Both the position numbers and the translations under genes were made by a program. Shown here piece after piece: positions 28,801 through 36,703 of a stretch of 64,000 nucleotides of DNA (its first letter is position 1; the number at the start of each line of letters is the position of its first letter). Origin of the DNA: Opitutia bacterium (GTDB taxonomy: Bacteria; Verrucomicrobiota; Verrucomicrobiia; Opitutales; Coraliomargaritaceae); the NCBI GenBank assembly GCA_029252625.1, contig JAQXBA010000144.1:1-64000 (forward strand), in the 5' to 3' direction. The notes under the pieces were generated by a model. It saw nothing but the letters and a program-made list of their open reading frames with translations, was not told the DNA's origin and did not search any database.

Positions 28801-31328
28801 ACCTTAGCCACGTAAGGCCAGAGAATGTTTTGATTAACGAGAGGATTGTCATACCAAACGACAACTGGAAGCACATCCTGATCCTGACCGGGGCCGTGGT
28901 ATTCATTCACAGGAATGATTGGTCCAGGAAGAGCATTCTGATTTGCCAAAGTCAGGGTGAGGTTCTCGTAGTCCGTGAGGTCATAGATGTCCGTTGCAAG
29001 AATACCATCAAGGCGCTGACCATCATAGATGTTCACATTGTAACGCCCTAGTCCAGCATCACTGAAAACGGTGCCGAGCTGGCTCGGGTCAATCACATAA
29101 CCCGTGCCTAAAGCAGCACGGTCAACGGCGCTAGACTCAGTGATTTTAGTGCCAATTGTAGCTGGCTGAGCCGTACCAAGGTCAGCATCCCAATTACGTG
29201 AATCGACGACGCGGACGAATATGAACTCGCGTGTTTCACCGCTACGCCCGAAATCATTCAGCTCAGTAAAGACGAGGACGGAGATTCCGGGATCTGTTGT
29301 CGTAAACAGGTTACTGCCGTCAACCGCAGCCCCCGCTGTTGAATATTTCATCTCCTTGAAGATCAAATTATCATCAGCAACCGGATCGACATTTACTGGT
29401 GGGGCACCATGGATGTGAGGATAGTGGCCGGAGATACGTCGCTCCGAATCGAATGGTAGCACCGCCGTATAAATAACTTGTGTGGGATCCGTGCGACCTG
29501 GTTCGGTCCACTCTAATTTGAAAGTGCCCGGTTTTGTCGGATAGAGCCTGCCTTGCGCTGGGTCCCAAACAGCACTCTCTTGGTCTGAAAACTCGTTTGG
29601 CTTGAAATTAAACCTTGCGGCAAATGCGGGGTAAACGACTGGGTCAAACAGAGGCTGACCAATCTCGACCAATGGGATAAAGATCGGGGCTAGACCGTAA
29701 TTGGTAATCGCACGAACGGGTCTCGATAGTGAAGGGATTGTGAGACCCACGTAGCTGGCCTCATTCACGTAGCTGGCACGGTTCGGATCTGGCAGGTCAG
29801 TTGAGTCCTCCAGGTTATAGGAAGATGGATCGATGTCGGCATCCACATTGAAGTAGTAGGAATCGCCATTGAACCAACTAACGATCTGATCGCCGCCGGC
29901 GTCGACCTTCTTAAACAGGACCTGAATCGATGTCCTCGGGTCAAACCAGCGCTCTGCTGTCTCGACGTAAGGATCTGAAATGGATACTTTCGTTTTAACA
30001 ACGACCAAATCGTCTCCATCGCCATTCGAAGACTGGGCGTCCACCCCATACTGGAGCTGCCAAATAAACTTGATACCACTCGGATTACCAAGCGTCGATC
30101 CATCCCGCGCGGGGATCTGAATACGCGGTTCAGCACCATCGCTGCCGAGATTTTCTATCGTATCAACATAAGCGACAGCCGTCGAGATATCAGTTCCCGC
30201 TTTACGTGCGACGTCATTCTGGACAGTATCTGTGTTCGGATTGAACAAACCATACACCTCATACTCCTTAACCTTGTAGCGAATCTTCAAGCCAGGGTGC
30301 GAGGTAATGTCTTCAACAAAGTTGTCGACTGTTAAAACCGGAATAGTCCCCGCCTCAAACCAGTGCTTACTGACTGCTGGCTCTGGATTACCTGTAGCCT
30401 TAGAAGAAAGAGGACCGACAAAATCGAGTCCGTCGACCTGCCCAAGTGTGTTAGTAAAGTCACTATCGACCGTAATGGCAAACTCATGCTGCCAAATCAT
30501 CGTTAGATCTGTATCCTCCTTGATTTCGAAAGTATAGCGAAGCGGGTTCGCAGTCTCTGCAACCTGATTGACGGTCATCGCCACCGCCTTGAATCTCTCC
30601 TCCGCATCGGCCGCGTTGACAAGAGGCAGGTTATTTCCATTCATATCACGATAAATATACTCAGGGACCGTCACTCGAACTAAGTCACCGCTAGTTACGG
30701 AATAACCTGCCTCGGTGTAGGGGACAACTGTGCCATCGATTTCCACACTGATAAACTCCATGTTACTGAGTGAGAGATTCGCCTCAGTCCGATGCTCAAA
30801 ATCAAGAGTGAATCGCTGCGGCCCGCGGAATGAATAGTTGGCAGAACCTGGGTCACTGGTAGGAAGCGTGTAGGTTTTAGGATTCGTCGGGTCAGCCGTG
30901 CTGGTGACCTCGATCACCGCAGGTGTGGTCTCGTCGAAGAACCAATTTGGCCAATTTCCAGCTCCAGCAACAATGTCGACTTCGGCGGAGAACACTTCGT
31001 CTTGATCAAAACTATCAAACACGAACTCGAGGATATGCTTTTCAGTCGAGCTTTGCAGCACCTGTGTGGTGCCAGCTGTTGTCGAACCAAGCGGACGAGT
31101 CATATTCCGGTTAAACCAAGCGCCCGTATCATTGAATTTCTGGGTATCGAGCGGGTCAGCTATGATACGTAATCGACTAATCGACTCGTCGCCCATGTTG
31201 GTGACGGTGATCTGCGGCGTGTCGACGTCATTTTGGATCGTGACTTTGACGTCTAGCACCGCGAATAGACTAGCGGGAAGCGAGCAGAAGAGAATGGAGA
31301 TGAGAAATCTAAGACGGAAGTGTTTCAT
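22863..31328 (-). CDS. 2821-aa secreted protein with a TcA-like C-terminal region
   Basis: A huge exported protein; the function is not established. It begins with a clear signal peptide (MKHFRLRFLISILFCSLPASLFA). The first ~1600 residues are beta-rich and match nothing I recognise. An EF-hand/dockerin-like loop (DVNQDGFIDEDD) lies near residue 1782. From about 2150 to the end the layout resembles Tc toxin A subunits. There are long helices, then a Gly/Pro-rich hydrophobic turn near 2310 (IPSNLPTGGLAVSPG), a second long charged helix (LAKGREERRLNIAEWLKEF), an AFLAARAYDYE motif near 2471 and LNNVQKETSDVSL near 2534. A beta-sandwich end follows, with RLIGRSVWNTSWVLIIPG near 2770. TcA proteins normally lack a Sec signal, and no TcB/TcC (Rhs) gene is in this window. 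It lies 20 bp after the 789-aa gene and 3-54 bp before the Calx-beta gene. The TcA relation is inferred from remembered family patterns. Confidence 0.8.
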   Translation of the reverse strand: MKHFRLRFLISILFCSLPASLFAVLDVKVTIQNDVDTPQITVTNMGDESISRLRIIADPLDTQKFNDTGAWFNRNMTRPLGSTTAGTTQVLQSSTEKHILEFVFDSFDQDEVFSAEVDIVAGAGNWPNWFFDETTPAVIEVTSTADPTNPKTYTLPTSDPGSANYSFRGPQRFTLDFEHRTEANLSLSNMEFISVEIDGTVVPYTEAGYSVTSGDLVRVTVPEYIYRDMNGNNLPLVNAADAEERFKAVAMTVNQVAETANPLRYTFEIKEDTDLTMIWQHEFAITVDSDFTNTLGQVDGLDFVGPLSSKATGNPEPAVSKHWFEAGTIPVLTVDNFVEDITSHPGLKIRYKVKEYEVYGLFNPNTDTVQNDVARKAGTDISTAVAYVDTIENLGSDGAEPRIQIPARDGSTLGNPSGIKFIWQLQYGVDAQSSNGDGDDLVVVKTKVSISDPYVETAERWFDPRTSIQVLFKKVDAGGDQIVSWFNGDSYYFNVDADIDPSSYNLEDSTDLPDPNRASYVNEASYVGLTIPSLSRPVRAITNYGLAPIFIPLVEIGQPLFDPVVYPAFAARFNFKPNEFSDQESAVWDPAQGRLYPTKPGTFKLEWTEPGRTDPTQVIYTAVLPFDSERRISGHYPHIHGAPPVNVDPVADDNLIFKEMKYSTAGAAVDGSNLFTTTDPGISVLVFTELNDFGRSGETREFIFVRVVDSRNWDADLGTAQPATIGTKITESSAVDRAALGTGYVIDPSQLGTVFSDAGLGRYNVNIYDGQRLDGILATDIYDLTDYENLTLTLANQNALPGPIIPVNEYHGPGQDQDVLPVVVWYDNPLVNQNILWPYVAKVYRPVWPAKASLPKIVIASEFGSEAQYPEGTDQVVRGASNGFLEANTFDPSRFQSVSIYSQNNLNAPGYNPNEEHAVMAPSLRNVTVSPRPPAAYALRDGDLNTKVNTIDYTSDPFVLVEFVDQATGEAGMQVYDILKVDGTRKFVPQSTLSKAGATSIATSPSQMASLGYLNVIMNAGEPVIPFYPLGFVIGASPPPEIEGEDLYTQATYWEDWRGSYWAISGGENAWFSASFYYPLLPSFYWPDDAYSYVQRRDERGVPFREWVVPSVGDSVPFLPSNPKLQSTSSNVPTKIVYKSEWPENPPVLKAGETLTFSGGEHRTDNPTTILVEDGEATTVETPGLPQVVAFASAEIVFDSTKSTSPSNTWEDHWTARIVNALDVRTTPLTTLNLPDELQPAAGNVTIRQGKYYFDDLPASLQRRVRFNPIGGPTGTGQLEMIGLLNDKDIGESTLTAAPPAVYVLEPNILNQNDGLALQSIVSATNTTQKQTWDAAVARLYNATRNPRLIPVDETSGASARQEYLAGLMREPVYEDGEIKKDNFSNIVYPDGSVKVVPLRAFGPGLAVIPNGDYLDPNGSPDVSYITIVENNDASLGSLPITPHIIKVDRRERYRGSIKTVEAENVFDENVVVRSTGDFGGNADDLYFEWWYRPDDGSTNVAPPDLVPAGQHNPWKLFPDPNGNSGLGLSEITIKGNPNAPEILLADSFWFLRYRHKDDQVSGTDWSTVNFTWAGAGNSDPFNDLDLDGINDYAAQLVQGWIKRVLDAVNPYEARIREFEGDNPATITSLISQLGPRFEGRVALNPDKDVIENVGLIELYETILDRASSLSIDLSRPVSSPAIANALQLASTRLADFYTLLGNEAYVDALDPSTGFGSSDIGSDSAGTGRFSFQNQMPSLLQEELSLLRGVDDYFARPVYNRLFWNFTKDQGEAIYATNYNITDVNQDGFIDEDDAMTLFPQGHGDAWGHYLTALRNTYELLQHPAFNWVSRSESYNLQDIVISVDFLDERKFAATAAQKAKAGAEIVDLAYRAEFVSDPTSQWQGYLDTNVDRAWGVDGWTRRVAQGAYFDWVTANALLPSEHPNDTLEGISKVDRKSNSDISVISSNLNSVQRTLDNSDKGFNPLGVSQDALVMDIDPTYLEVGSGIQGQLHFEQIYERAVLMLGNAQAAKSGADAAGSRLRDIGVSEADFRNATFQEDLTYRNRLIEIFGKPYEGTIGPGRFYPAGYEGPDLALYSYVDTNEITSGTVPGPAASYASFASSGDYQLNGGDLYSAFEGNSNLKGDPDGKLWSSAFADSLNKVGGDLRNLFNPTFASSTNSLTWGAGVDGGLFGVDYTDLTAPKVALDKLTELMPVTAAQYTFLAPDNWYTRPAVGQLQQLINEMLQKEADVAIAIADWDALTSEQVRILRLLNARLSTSGELQERDEGFVRVKYVVNAVIAGLETAQAFSATTKETAFKLSAAAAAAIPSNLPTGGLAVSPGDAISAVGAGIRLTSTTIETGLTIAEKAFLVGKLIAEQGLAITEAELELAKGREERRLNIAEWLKEFEDRLGDEPSKRIAVFKELQALEDLSNQYRSLLDEGARLIDERAAFNKRVAAATQLRRYQDMTFRITRNHKIQNYRSSFDLAAKYAFLAARAYDYETNFAEGDAGSARSYYNSIVKARSLGTIDDGQPQIGTGLANILASLYLNYQTQEGQLGLNNVQKETSDVSLRTELFRILPKGSAQPTDSTVLVLNPGVDSDELWRRTLTKATVDDLWDIPEYRTYCRPFAPEFDGSGAREPQPGIVIRFSTEINPGRNLFGQELSGGDHYFSVSNFATKIASVGVAFDDYVDSSLEADLAATPRVYLVPTGVDIMRVSRSDDVDETREWRVFDQRIPVPFPASDADLQNSGYIPAIDSLNGNFGEQRRFSDFRAYPSDYMEPVQDMRLIGRSVWNTSWVLIIPGLNLNSDSERGIERFIESVSDIKLSLYTYGQSGG

Positions 31329-31348
31329 GTATCAGTTGCGTCCAGCAG

Positions 31349-33718
31349 TTAAAAGGCGTTGAGTGTGTCTACGGTGCTTACTCGGTTCAGCGTGAACGAT
31401 CCAGAGACCCTTAGACCGATATCGGAATCAGGCCCCAGGTTCTTATGGAGACCAAAAATTTCTTCTGTGTATGTGCCACTGATGACAAAGACGCCATAAC
31501 CTGCTTGCCGGAAAGTCTCCGGCTCAGCGTCGATAGTTAGATCAATCACACGCGTGATATCCAGTCCGACTGTATGGTCAGGGTGACGTCGGTGCCGGAA
31601 TGGGTTCGTCGGATGGCTTGCAGGCAGTGTTAGAGTCGTCGTCAGATCGGTCGAACCTAGGGCAAAGCTCCCATCCACTGGCTGCTCATTCATCGAAACA
31701 CGAGCAGCCGTCGCATAAGGCAGGCGCAGTGCTGTAAGCGCTGCGGCCTTCGCCTTATCACGAATCGAAGTCTCATTGGCCAAGAGCTCTCCTGCTTCAT
31801 TAACTGCGGCGATCGCAGCAGCCTCGGCAGCGAGTTCAGGAGCGCTAAGGTAGACATCTGAAGCGACAAACTCCTGATATGCATCGCTCGGGCTCTTCGT
31901 GGGTTGAGTAAAGCGAGCGACTAAAGTGGGGTCATCTAAGGTCGCAAATCCAGCACTAGTGATATCTCCGTCAAATGGCAGCTCATTTTGAGCTTCAACA
32001 TAATCAACCATGGATGCGAGGATCGCGTCGACGGCGTCCGAGGAACGACTGCCGATCTCAGGTTGCCCAATGCTACTTTCGTAGTTTGGCACATTGACCA
32101 GCAATGCAGCATTCTTAGCGTCGGCGGAAGATATATTCGTAGCGGATTCAAGATCCGTGCGATTCGGAATGACAGCCAGCTGTCCCTTAAAAGTTGGGTT
32201 GCCAGAATCTGCGTCGAACAGTAAATCTAAAACAAGATTCCTGGAATCAATCGCGATAATGCTATCCTGCCTCTGATTATATAGTGGCAAACCAGATTCA
32301 AAAATGTAAACGCTATTGGTCGAGGATAGGGAGACGTCCGAAGCCAGCTCAACATTAATAAAGATCGGACCAGTGGCGTAGCTTGCAATAGGAAAGACAG
32401 GCCCCGCCCAAGTATCCCCGGCGATCTCTCGATCAGCGTAGACGACCGAAATTGTAAAATTGTCATCATCAACTGCAGTTACGGTGTGCAAGCCGTTATA
32501 GCTTGGGTCCGAATCAGCAATTTCGATAATGTCGCCTGTGCTGAGACCATGATCAGTTGCAGCTATCTGTGTTACAGTAGCACCGCCACTCGCAAAGCTG
32601 TCAACGGATCCACCACCAATCTCCTCGCCGGCCCAGTAATCTTCAGCGACCACTCGAGATTCGAACGGAACTGAGATACTGAATGTGTCGGCGTCAATGA
32701 CTTCGGCTAGCATCGCACCGTTGTAAACCGTCGCTGAATTCGAGACCGTGATTGAATCACCAGTGGTCAATCCATGCGCGGTGGATGTGATGATCGTTTC
32801 GAAAACAATCGGTGAGTAGTCCACCACATCTACCAAATTAAAGGAACTAACTAGGTCTTGAGCAATACCATCGACCATCGCGCGCATGGTCTCACTCGCT
32901 AGAAATTGATTATAACCGTCATCATCCTCAATAAAGGATGCGGCAGCTAGCTTGGCAGCACGTTCCTTGGCATCATCACCCGCAGCAGCGTTCGCAGCAG
33001 CGATTATGGCGGCCAACATCTCCTTGCCACGTGCGTCTTGGAGAAATGAACCTGATTCGAGTGTATCTGATTCAGTATCAGCGTTCGTATAGGCACCTGA
33101 GCCGATTCCATCGACCGCGATGGTGTCGACCAGGCCTGGAGTTAAGTTAGTCGCATAAAAATCAATAAATCTAGCATTAGCATCGGCTTCATTTTGAACG
33201 ACCAAATTAGCCGCACTCAACGCAGCAGTCTCGACCGTAGCGACATCTGGGCTTGCCACATTCGCAGCGGTTGCCGCGCTGGCAACCAAGTCATCGACCA
33301 TAGTTTCAAGCGCAGCCGTAGCAATCGGATCCGCAAAGTCGAAAGTTGCGCTCGAAATACGTGATGCTCGCTGCCCCCCAATGTTGCTGTAGAGCAACGG
33401 GTCGGTGATCAAGACCACGTCGGCATCATTATCCGCCGTAAACTCGTCCCTCGCAGCAATTGCAACGTGCTTTAAGAGCCGAGTTTTACCCTCGCTGTCC
33501 ACATGCAAAATAAGCCTCAAGCTCGCAGCATCGTATGTAGATGTCGTATTGCGGGGGTCGGGAGCACGCGGAATGTTGTTCGCGTCCAAGGGAACCGTGA
33601 CCTCATTAACCTGATTCAACACGACCTCACCGACCCACAGGCCTGTCAAGAGCTCGTTGGCTTGAATCGAAGCAGTTAGCGCAGCCAGAGAAAAAAGAAC
33701 TGGAAAATAATATCTCAT
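31349..33718 (-). CDS. Secreted 789-aa protein with HGL-x-GD modules, unknown function
   Basis: An exported protein of unknown function with a signal peptide (MRYYFPVLFSLAALTASIQA). Just after it is a conserved-looking start (LTGLWVGEVVLNQVNEV) followed by LRLILHVDSEGKTRLL, a pattern I associate with secreted proteins of Verrucomicrobiota and Planctomycetota. Residues ~100-290 are helical and Ala-rich. About 297-510 hold two clear and one degenerate HGL-x-GD module, the same module found six times in the giant protein of this operon. The C-terminal ~150 residues hold a beta-rich part (VIDLTIDAEP, GVFVISGTYTEEIFGLH). The start ATG at 33718 follows the upstream stop by 10 bp, and the gene precedes the 2821-aa gene by 20 bp. 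Confidence 0.8.
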   Translation of the reverse strand: MRYYFPVLFSLAALTASIQANELLTGLWVGEVVLNQVNEVTVPLDANNIPRAPDPRNTTSTYDAASLRLILHVDSEGKTRLLKHVAIAARDEFTADNDADVVLITDPLLYSNIGGQRASRISSATFDFADPIATAALETMVDDLVASAATAANVASPDVATVETAALSAANLVVQNEADANARFIDFYATNLTPGLVDTIAVDGIGSGAYTNADTESDTLESGSFLQDARGKEMLAAIIAAANAAAGDDAKERAAKLAAASFIEDDDGYNQFLASETMRAMVDGIAQDLVSSFNLVDVVDYSPIVFETIITSTAHGLTTGDSITVSNSATVYNGAMLAEVIDADTFSISVPFESRVVAEDYWAGEEIGGGSVDSFASGGATVTQIAATDHGLSTGDIIEIADSDPSYNGLHTVTAVDDDNFTISVVYADREIAGDTWAGPVFPIASYATGPIFINVELASDVSLSSTNSVYIFESGLPLYNQRQDSIIAIDSRNLVLDLLFDADSGNPTFKGQLAVIPNRTDLESATNISSADAKNAALLVNVPNYESSIGQPEIGSRSSDAVDAILASMVDYVEAQNELPFDGDITSAGFATLDDPTLVARFTQPTKSPSDAYQEFVASDVYLSAPELAAEAAAIAAVNEAGELLANETSIRDKAKAAALTALRLPYATAARVSMNEQPVDGSFALGSTDLTTTLTLPASHPTNPFRHRRHPDHTVGLDITRVIDLTIDAEPETFRQAGYGVFVISGTYTEEIFGLHKNLGPDSDIGLRVSGSFTLNRVSTVDTLNAF
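32180..32399 (-). repeat. Degenerate HGL-type module in the 789-aa protein
   Basis: A third, decayed copy. SYATGPIFINVELAS replaces the HGL start, but LYNQRQDSIIAIDSRNLVLDL keeps the YN...ID centre and its spacing. Confidence 0.4.
32400..32613 (-). repeat. HGL-x-GD (FCCH-like) module 2 in the 789-aa protein
   Basis: ATDHGLSTGDIIEI, YNGLHTVTAVDDDNFTI and closing DTWAG. It is closely similar to copies 2 and 5 of the giant protein. Confidence 0.65.
32614..32830 (-). repeat. HGL-x-GD (FCCH-like) module 1 in the 789-aa protein
   Basis: STAHGLTTGDSITV, YNGAMLAEVIDADTFSI and closing DYWAG. In tandem with module 2. Confidence 0.65.
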
Positions 33719-33728
33719 TGAAAGCGGA

Positions 33729-34802
33729 TCAGTTAGCGGAGGGAAGAACCTGAATGGGCACCCAAACTCGGGTCGCTAAACTCGACTCGAAGATAAGGTA
33801 AGACTGGGAATAGTCACTTGCGAGATCGCCACGTCGCAGAGCGACCGGCATACGTATCGAAGAACCACCGTCCATGGGTGGAAAATCTTGCGCCCACGCA
33901 GTCGACGGAAAATCAACCGGGACACTGCGGACTGGAGCCTCCGAGTCACCCAAGACGGTGACCTGCAAAGAAATCGGGACACCCGACGTCTCGCTCTCCA
34001 AAACATGATCAATGCGATAGCTGAGAGGATTTGAGGAATGATTTGTCAAAACCAATTCAAGCGGGCTATCTCCCAACATAAGGCCATCACTACCAGGAAC
34101 GGTAATTTGTAGCGGCCCTTGATAATCGGAGCCACCGTCGCAAAAAATCCAGAAAGCCTCACCAGAACCGAGCGCTTCGGCCGTTGGATTCAATACCTTC
34201 TTCCAAACGCCATCGCTCATCCTGTAAATCGCTTGATCACTGTGCGCATCAGATCCTTCAAAAAACTCGTGAAAACTAGGGCCGCCATATTCTGCAACTG
34301 AAAACCCTACAAAATTATAGGCATCAGGAATCCACTCGACCTTTGCCACCACGGGGCGGCCGCTCAACTTCCATCTGAAGGATTCATGCGCCTTGATCAA
34401 ATAGCATTGGCCACCATAAATTTCGCCAAGATCAGATAAAAAAGAGTGCTCCAGCGAATCTGGATACCAGCGAAGCCAGCCTGCAGCTCGCGATAAATCG
34501 ATCGCAGGATTTGAGACGAATTGACGCGTAGCCGCATCTCCCGAGTAATTGGCAACACATTCAATCGGCAAACCATCAAACACATCGGATGGCTCAGTCA
34601 TCAATGGCTCAACCTCTAAATACACCGCATTCCAACCGGACTTCAACTCAATCGTCTGCGTAGGGAATGGCCCAACGCCTTCCTGGGCCGAAAGGGGAGA
34701 GAGGCTCAAACACAAACTAAATAATGCAACCAAAAGGAAACAACTGCCAAACAGAGATGACACCTCACGTGTGCATCGATTCAAGATAAGGGCTTTCTTC
34801 AT
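33729..34802 (-). CDS. Secreted 357-aa protein, first gene of the giant operon
   Basis: A predicted exported beta-rich protein of unknown function. A charged N-terminus precedes a hydrophobic signal segment ending near residue 39 (SLCLSLSPLSAQ). The mature start contains TIELKSGWNAVYLEVEP, the 'SGWN' opening seen in secreted proteins of this phylum, and a run of Trp-rich strands (AAGWLRWYPDS, ESFRWKLSGRP). No enzyme motif is visible. It is the most upstream of six co-directional genes, so the operon promoter should lie in 34803-35100. It could be an accessory cell-surface subunit of the larger proteins downstream. Confidence 0.72.
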   Translation of the reverse strand: MKKALILNRCTREVSSLFGSCFLLVALFSLCLSLSPLSAQEGVGPFPTQTIELKSGWNAVYLEVEPLMTEPSDVFDGLPIECVANYSGDAATRQFVSNPAIDLSRAAGWLRWYPDSLEHSFLSDLGEIYGGQCYLIKAHESFRWKLSGRPVVAKVEWIPDAYNFVGFSVAEYGGPSFHEFFEGSDAHSDQAIYRMSDGVWKKVLNPTAEALGSGEAFWIFCDGGSDYQGPLQITVPGSDGLMLGDSPLELVLTNHSSNPLSYRIDHVLESETSGVPISLQVTVLGDSEAPVRSVPVDFPSTAWAQDFPPMDGGSSIRMPVALRRGDLASDYSQSYLIFESSLATRVWVPIQVLPSAN

Positions 34803-35581
34803 AGTAAATTCATAGTAGACACAATCACTTTAGATGGCGGTCGCTCCATCCACCTTCAACGACGCCAGGCAGCACTCCGCGAAACTGAATTAAAAACTGC
34901 GATCGACAAAAATGGGGGCGATGGGGGCATATAGGCTCATTAAGTAAGGAAGAGAACTTTAGAAACTAATTAGAAATCCAAGAAAATCTAGCGCGTCAGT
35001 TAGTTGAGTTAGCATTGATATAAAGTTAGGACTCCATTTAAGCTGGGCTTATATTAAGTACTAGCGACTAAAAAATGAACGAAACAACCTATTTTCGATA
35101 AAACAAATACCCTCCCCCGATAGGCACTAGCCCTTAGGGACCGGTAATCTACGTAAAAAGACATAATCATACACAATGAAGTTTTCGACCTTCCACATTG
35201 AACTCTCCAAAGCGAAACACTTTGAAACCACCTATGCAGACCCCGTTTATTGACCAAATCGCCGAAAAACAGAGCCTCCCGCCCAAATCCCGAGCAAAGT
35301 GCGCCTTCGATGGAACGTGAAAAAATAAGAACCACCACCCACGCGACGCCACATCTCTTGAAGATAAGTGCCGTTGCACGACCGAAAGCACCACCGCAAA
35401 TCTCGCATTGCTGCAAGGCGCCGCCCTCATCAATGCCGATGCGGCCCGTTCGAATCACATCATTGCCCCGACTTCAAACGGCCTAACAGACATTTTTTTA
35501 ACCTTTGACATACGAAGCGGGATCTCGTGTAACGTCTTACTGATATATTCTTCGAAAAACCCAAACAAACGACAAAATACC
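34803..35581. other. 779-bp divergent intergenic region
   Basis: It separates the giant operon (minus) from the porin-like gene (plus). It is AT-rich over about 34930-35110. I see a short direct repeat (ATGGGGGC twice, 34914-34929), and no convincing minus-strand sigma70 promoter although one must be near here. Open frames in both directions within it overlap each other, lack family features and look non-coding. The plus-strand promoter of the porin gene lies at its right end. Confidence 0.5.
35505..35533 (+). promoter_or_regulatory. Sigma70-type promoter of the porin-like gene
   Basis: A perfect -35 TTGACA (35505-35510), a 17-bp spacer and a -10 TGTAAC (35528-35533, 4 of 6 matches) precede the ATG at 35582. 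The predicted leader is about 40 bases. Confidence 0.6.
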
Positions 35582-36295
35582 ATGAACTATAAAAGACTCA
35601 CTGCACTTTCAGCAGCACTCCTCTTCGCCTCTACGGCCAATGCAGAATGGAAATACGGCGTCGGCACCGGCCTAGGCTTAGCAAGCTATGATGGTGATGT
35701 TACAATCGATGGCACTGCAAAATTAGACGTCGAATACGATCAAGACGACTTCGAAGGTGGCTTCGGCGGCGCAGCCTTCGCAACCGATGGCACTTGGGTA
35801 TTCAACCTCAGCGGCAGCACCATCGAATACGAATCCAAAGACACGATCAAAGGCGCTACCTCGGGTCGCACAAAGAACAACTTCGAGCGCACCTTTGCGG
35901 AATTCACAGTCGGCTATGTCGCTTACCGCGAAGACGCGATCACACTCACGCCTTACCTAGGTCTAAACTACACTAGTCACGATTGGGAAATCAAGGGTTC
36001 AGACCTCAATACCGACTTTGATGACAGCTGGGTGGATGCAGTATTCGGCCTGAAGTTCGACTACAAGATCAACGACGAGTGGACATGGAATAACTCCGCA
36101 GAATACACCGCAGGCGATTCTGAAGGCTGCTTCGGCGTCAAAACAGGTGCTTCATGGAAGTTTGCTGAGAACTGGGTTGCGGGTGCTTACGTCAGCCTCG
36201 AAAGCGACGAGTTTGAAGGTAAACACGACGGCCAAGACTTCGATTACGACACAGACGTTACTACATTCGGTCTCACGATCGCTTACGTTTGGTAA
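35582..36295 (+). CDS. Outer membrane beta-barrel (porin-like) protein
   Basis: A 237-residue predicted outer membrane barrel. The ATG at 35582 is chosen because it opens a typical signal peptide (MNYKRLTALSAALLFASTANA); a longer reading frame from 35408 would run through the promoter. The mature part is a series of amphipathic strands with aromatic girdles (WKYGVGTGLGLASYDG, FAEFTVGYVAYRED, YLGLNYTSHDWE) separated by acidic loops. It ends in an aromatic residue (TIAYVW), the usual sorting signal for outer membrane barrels. Strand count suggests a small 8-10-stranded barrel. It has its own promoter and terminator, so it is probably monocistronic. Whether it is a channel or a structural protein cannot be read. 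Confidence 0.78.
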   Translation: MNYKRLTALSAALLFASTANAEWKYGVGTGLGLASYDGDVTIDGTAKLDVEYDQDDFEGGFGGAAFATDGTWVFNLSGSTIEYESKDTIKGATSGRTKNNFERTFAEFTVGYVAYREDAITLTPYLGLNYTSHDWEIKGSDLNTDFDDSWVDAVFGLKFDYKINDEWTWNNSAEYTAGDSEGCFGVKTGASWKFAENWVAGAYVSLESDEFEGKHDGQDFDYDTDVTTFGLTIAYVW

Positions 36296-36321
36296 TTCGC
36301 CTCTAGCGTAATACATTTCCC

Positions 36322-36355
36322 AAAGCCACGGCCTCCGCAAGGAGCCGTGGCTTTT
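36322..36355 (+). terminator. Intrinsic terminator after the porin-like gene
   Basis: A strong stem (AAGCCACGG / CCGTGGCTT, extended by CTCC/GGAG with one bulged C) and a GCAA tetraloop are followed by five T. It starts 27 bases after the stop codon. Confidence 0.88.
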
Positions 36356-36582
36356 TCGTGCCTAGCTTCAGCAAATACGAGAACAAAAACTCTAGCACTG
36401 CTAAACGCTTCTAGTAGATCCAACATAAGCGCGCTGCCTCCCAGAGCCGATTCCTTCTGCTCCAGCAAAATTCCACCCTCTCAAAATGCCCCTTCACCCT
36501 AAAAAGATGAGTCGAACCGTTAATTACGTTAATTTTCGTCAATTTAAAAGACACAAACTGCTAATGAGTGTAATTAAAAGTG

Positions 36583-36673
36583 CGGGGTAGCGCAGGCGCG
36601 TCCCGCGCCGCACCGACGTTCAAGCGCCCTTGCCAGCACGATGCAGTGCGCACCGAGACGGTGCTGCGCTACC
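36583..36673. repeat. 91-bp palindromic intergenic element
   Basis: Outer arms GGTAGCGCA (36586-36594) and TGCGCTACC (36665-36673) are perfect inverted repeats. Inside lie further GC-rich partial inversions (GTGCGGGG, GCGTCCCGCGC). It is much more GC-rich than the sequence to its left. It looks like a REP- or MITE-like element between the porin gene and the efflux operon. Apart from this and the terminator, the 408-bp gap 36296-36703 shows nothing I can name. Confidence 0.5.
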
Positions 36674-36703
36674 ATAAAACCAAAAGTTGCCCCGGACTAA
36701 AAA

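Noticed and set aside
35054-35458. A 134-residue minus-strand frame and overlapping plus-strand frames in the divergent gap
   Set aside because: Low-complexity, overlapping on both strands, no ribosome-binding site or recognisable domain.
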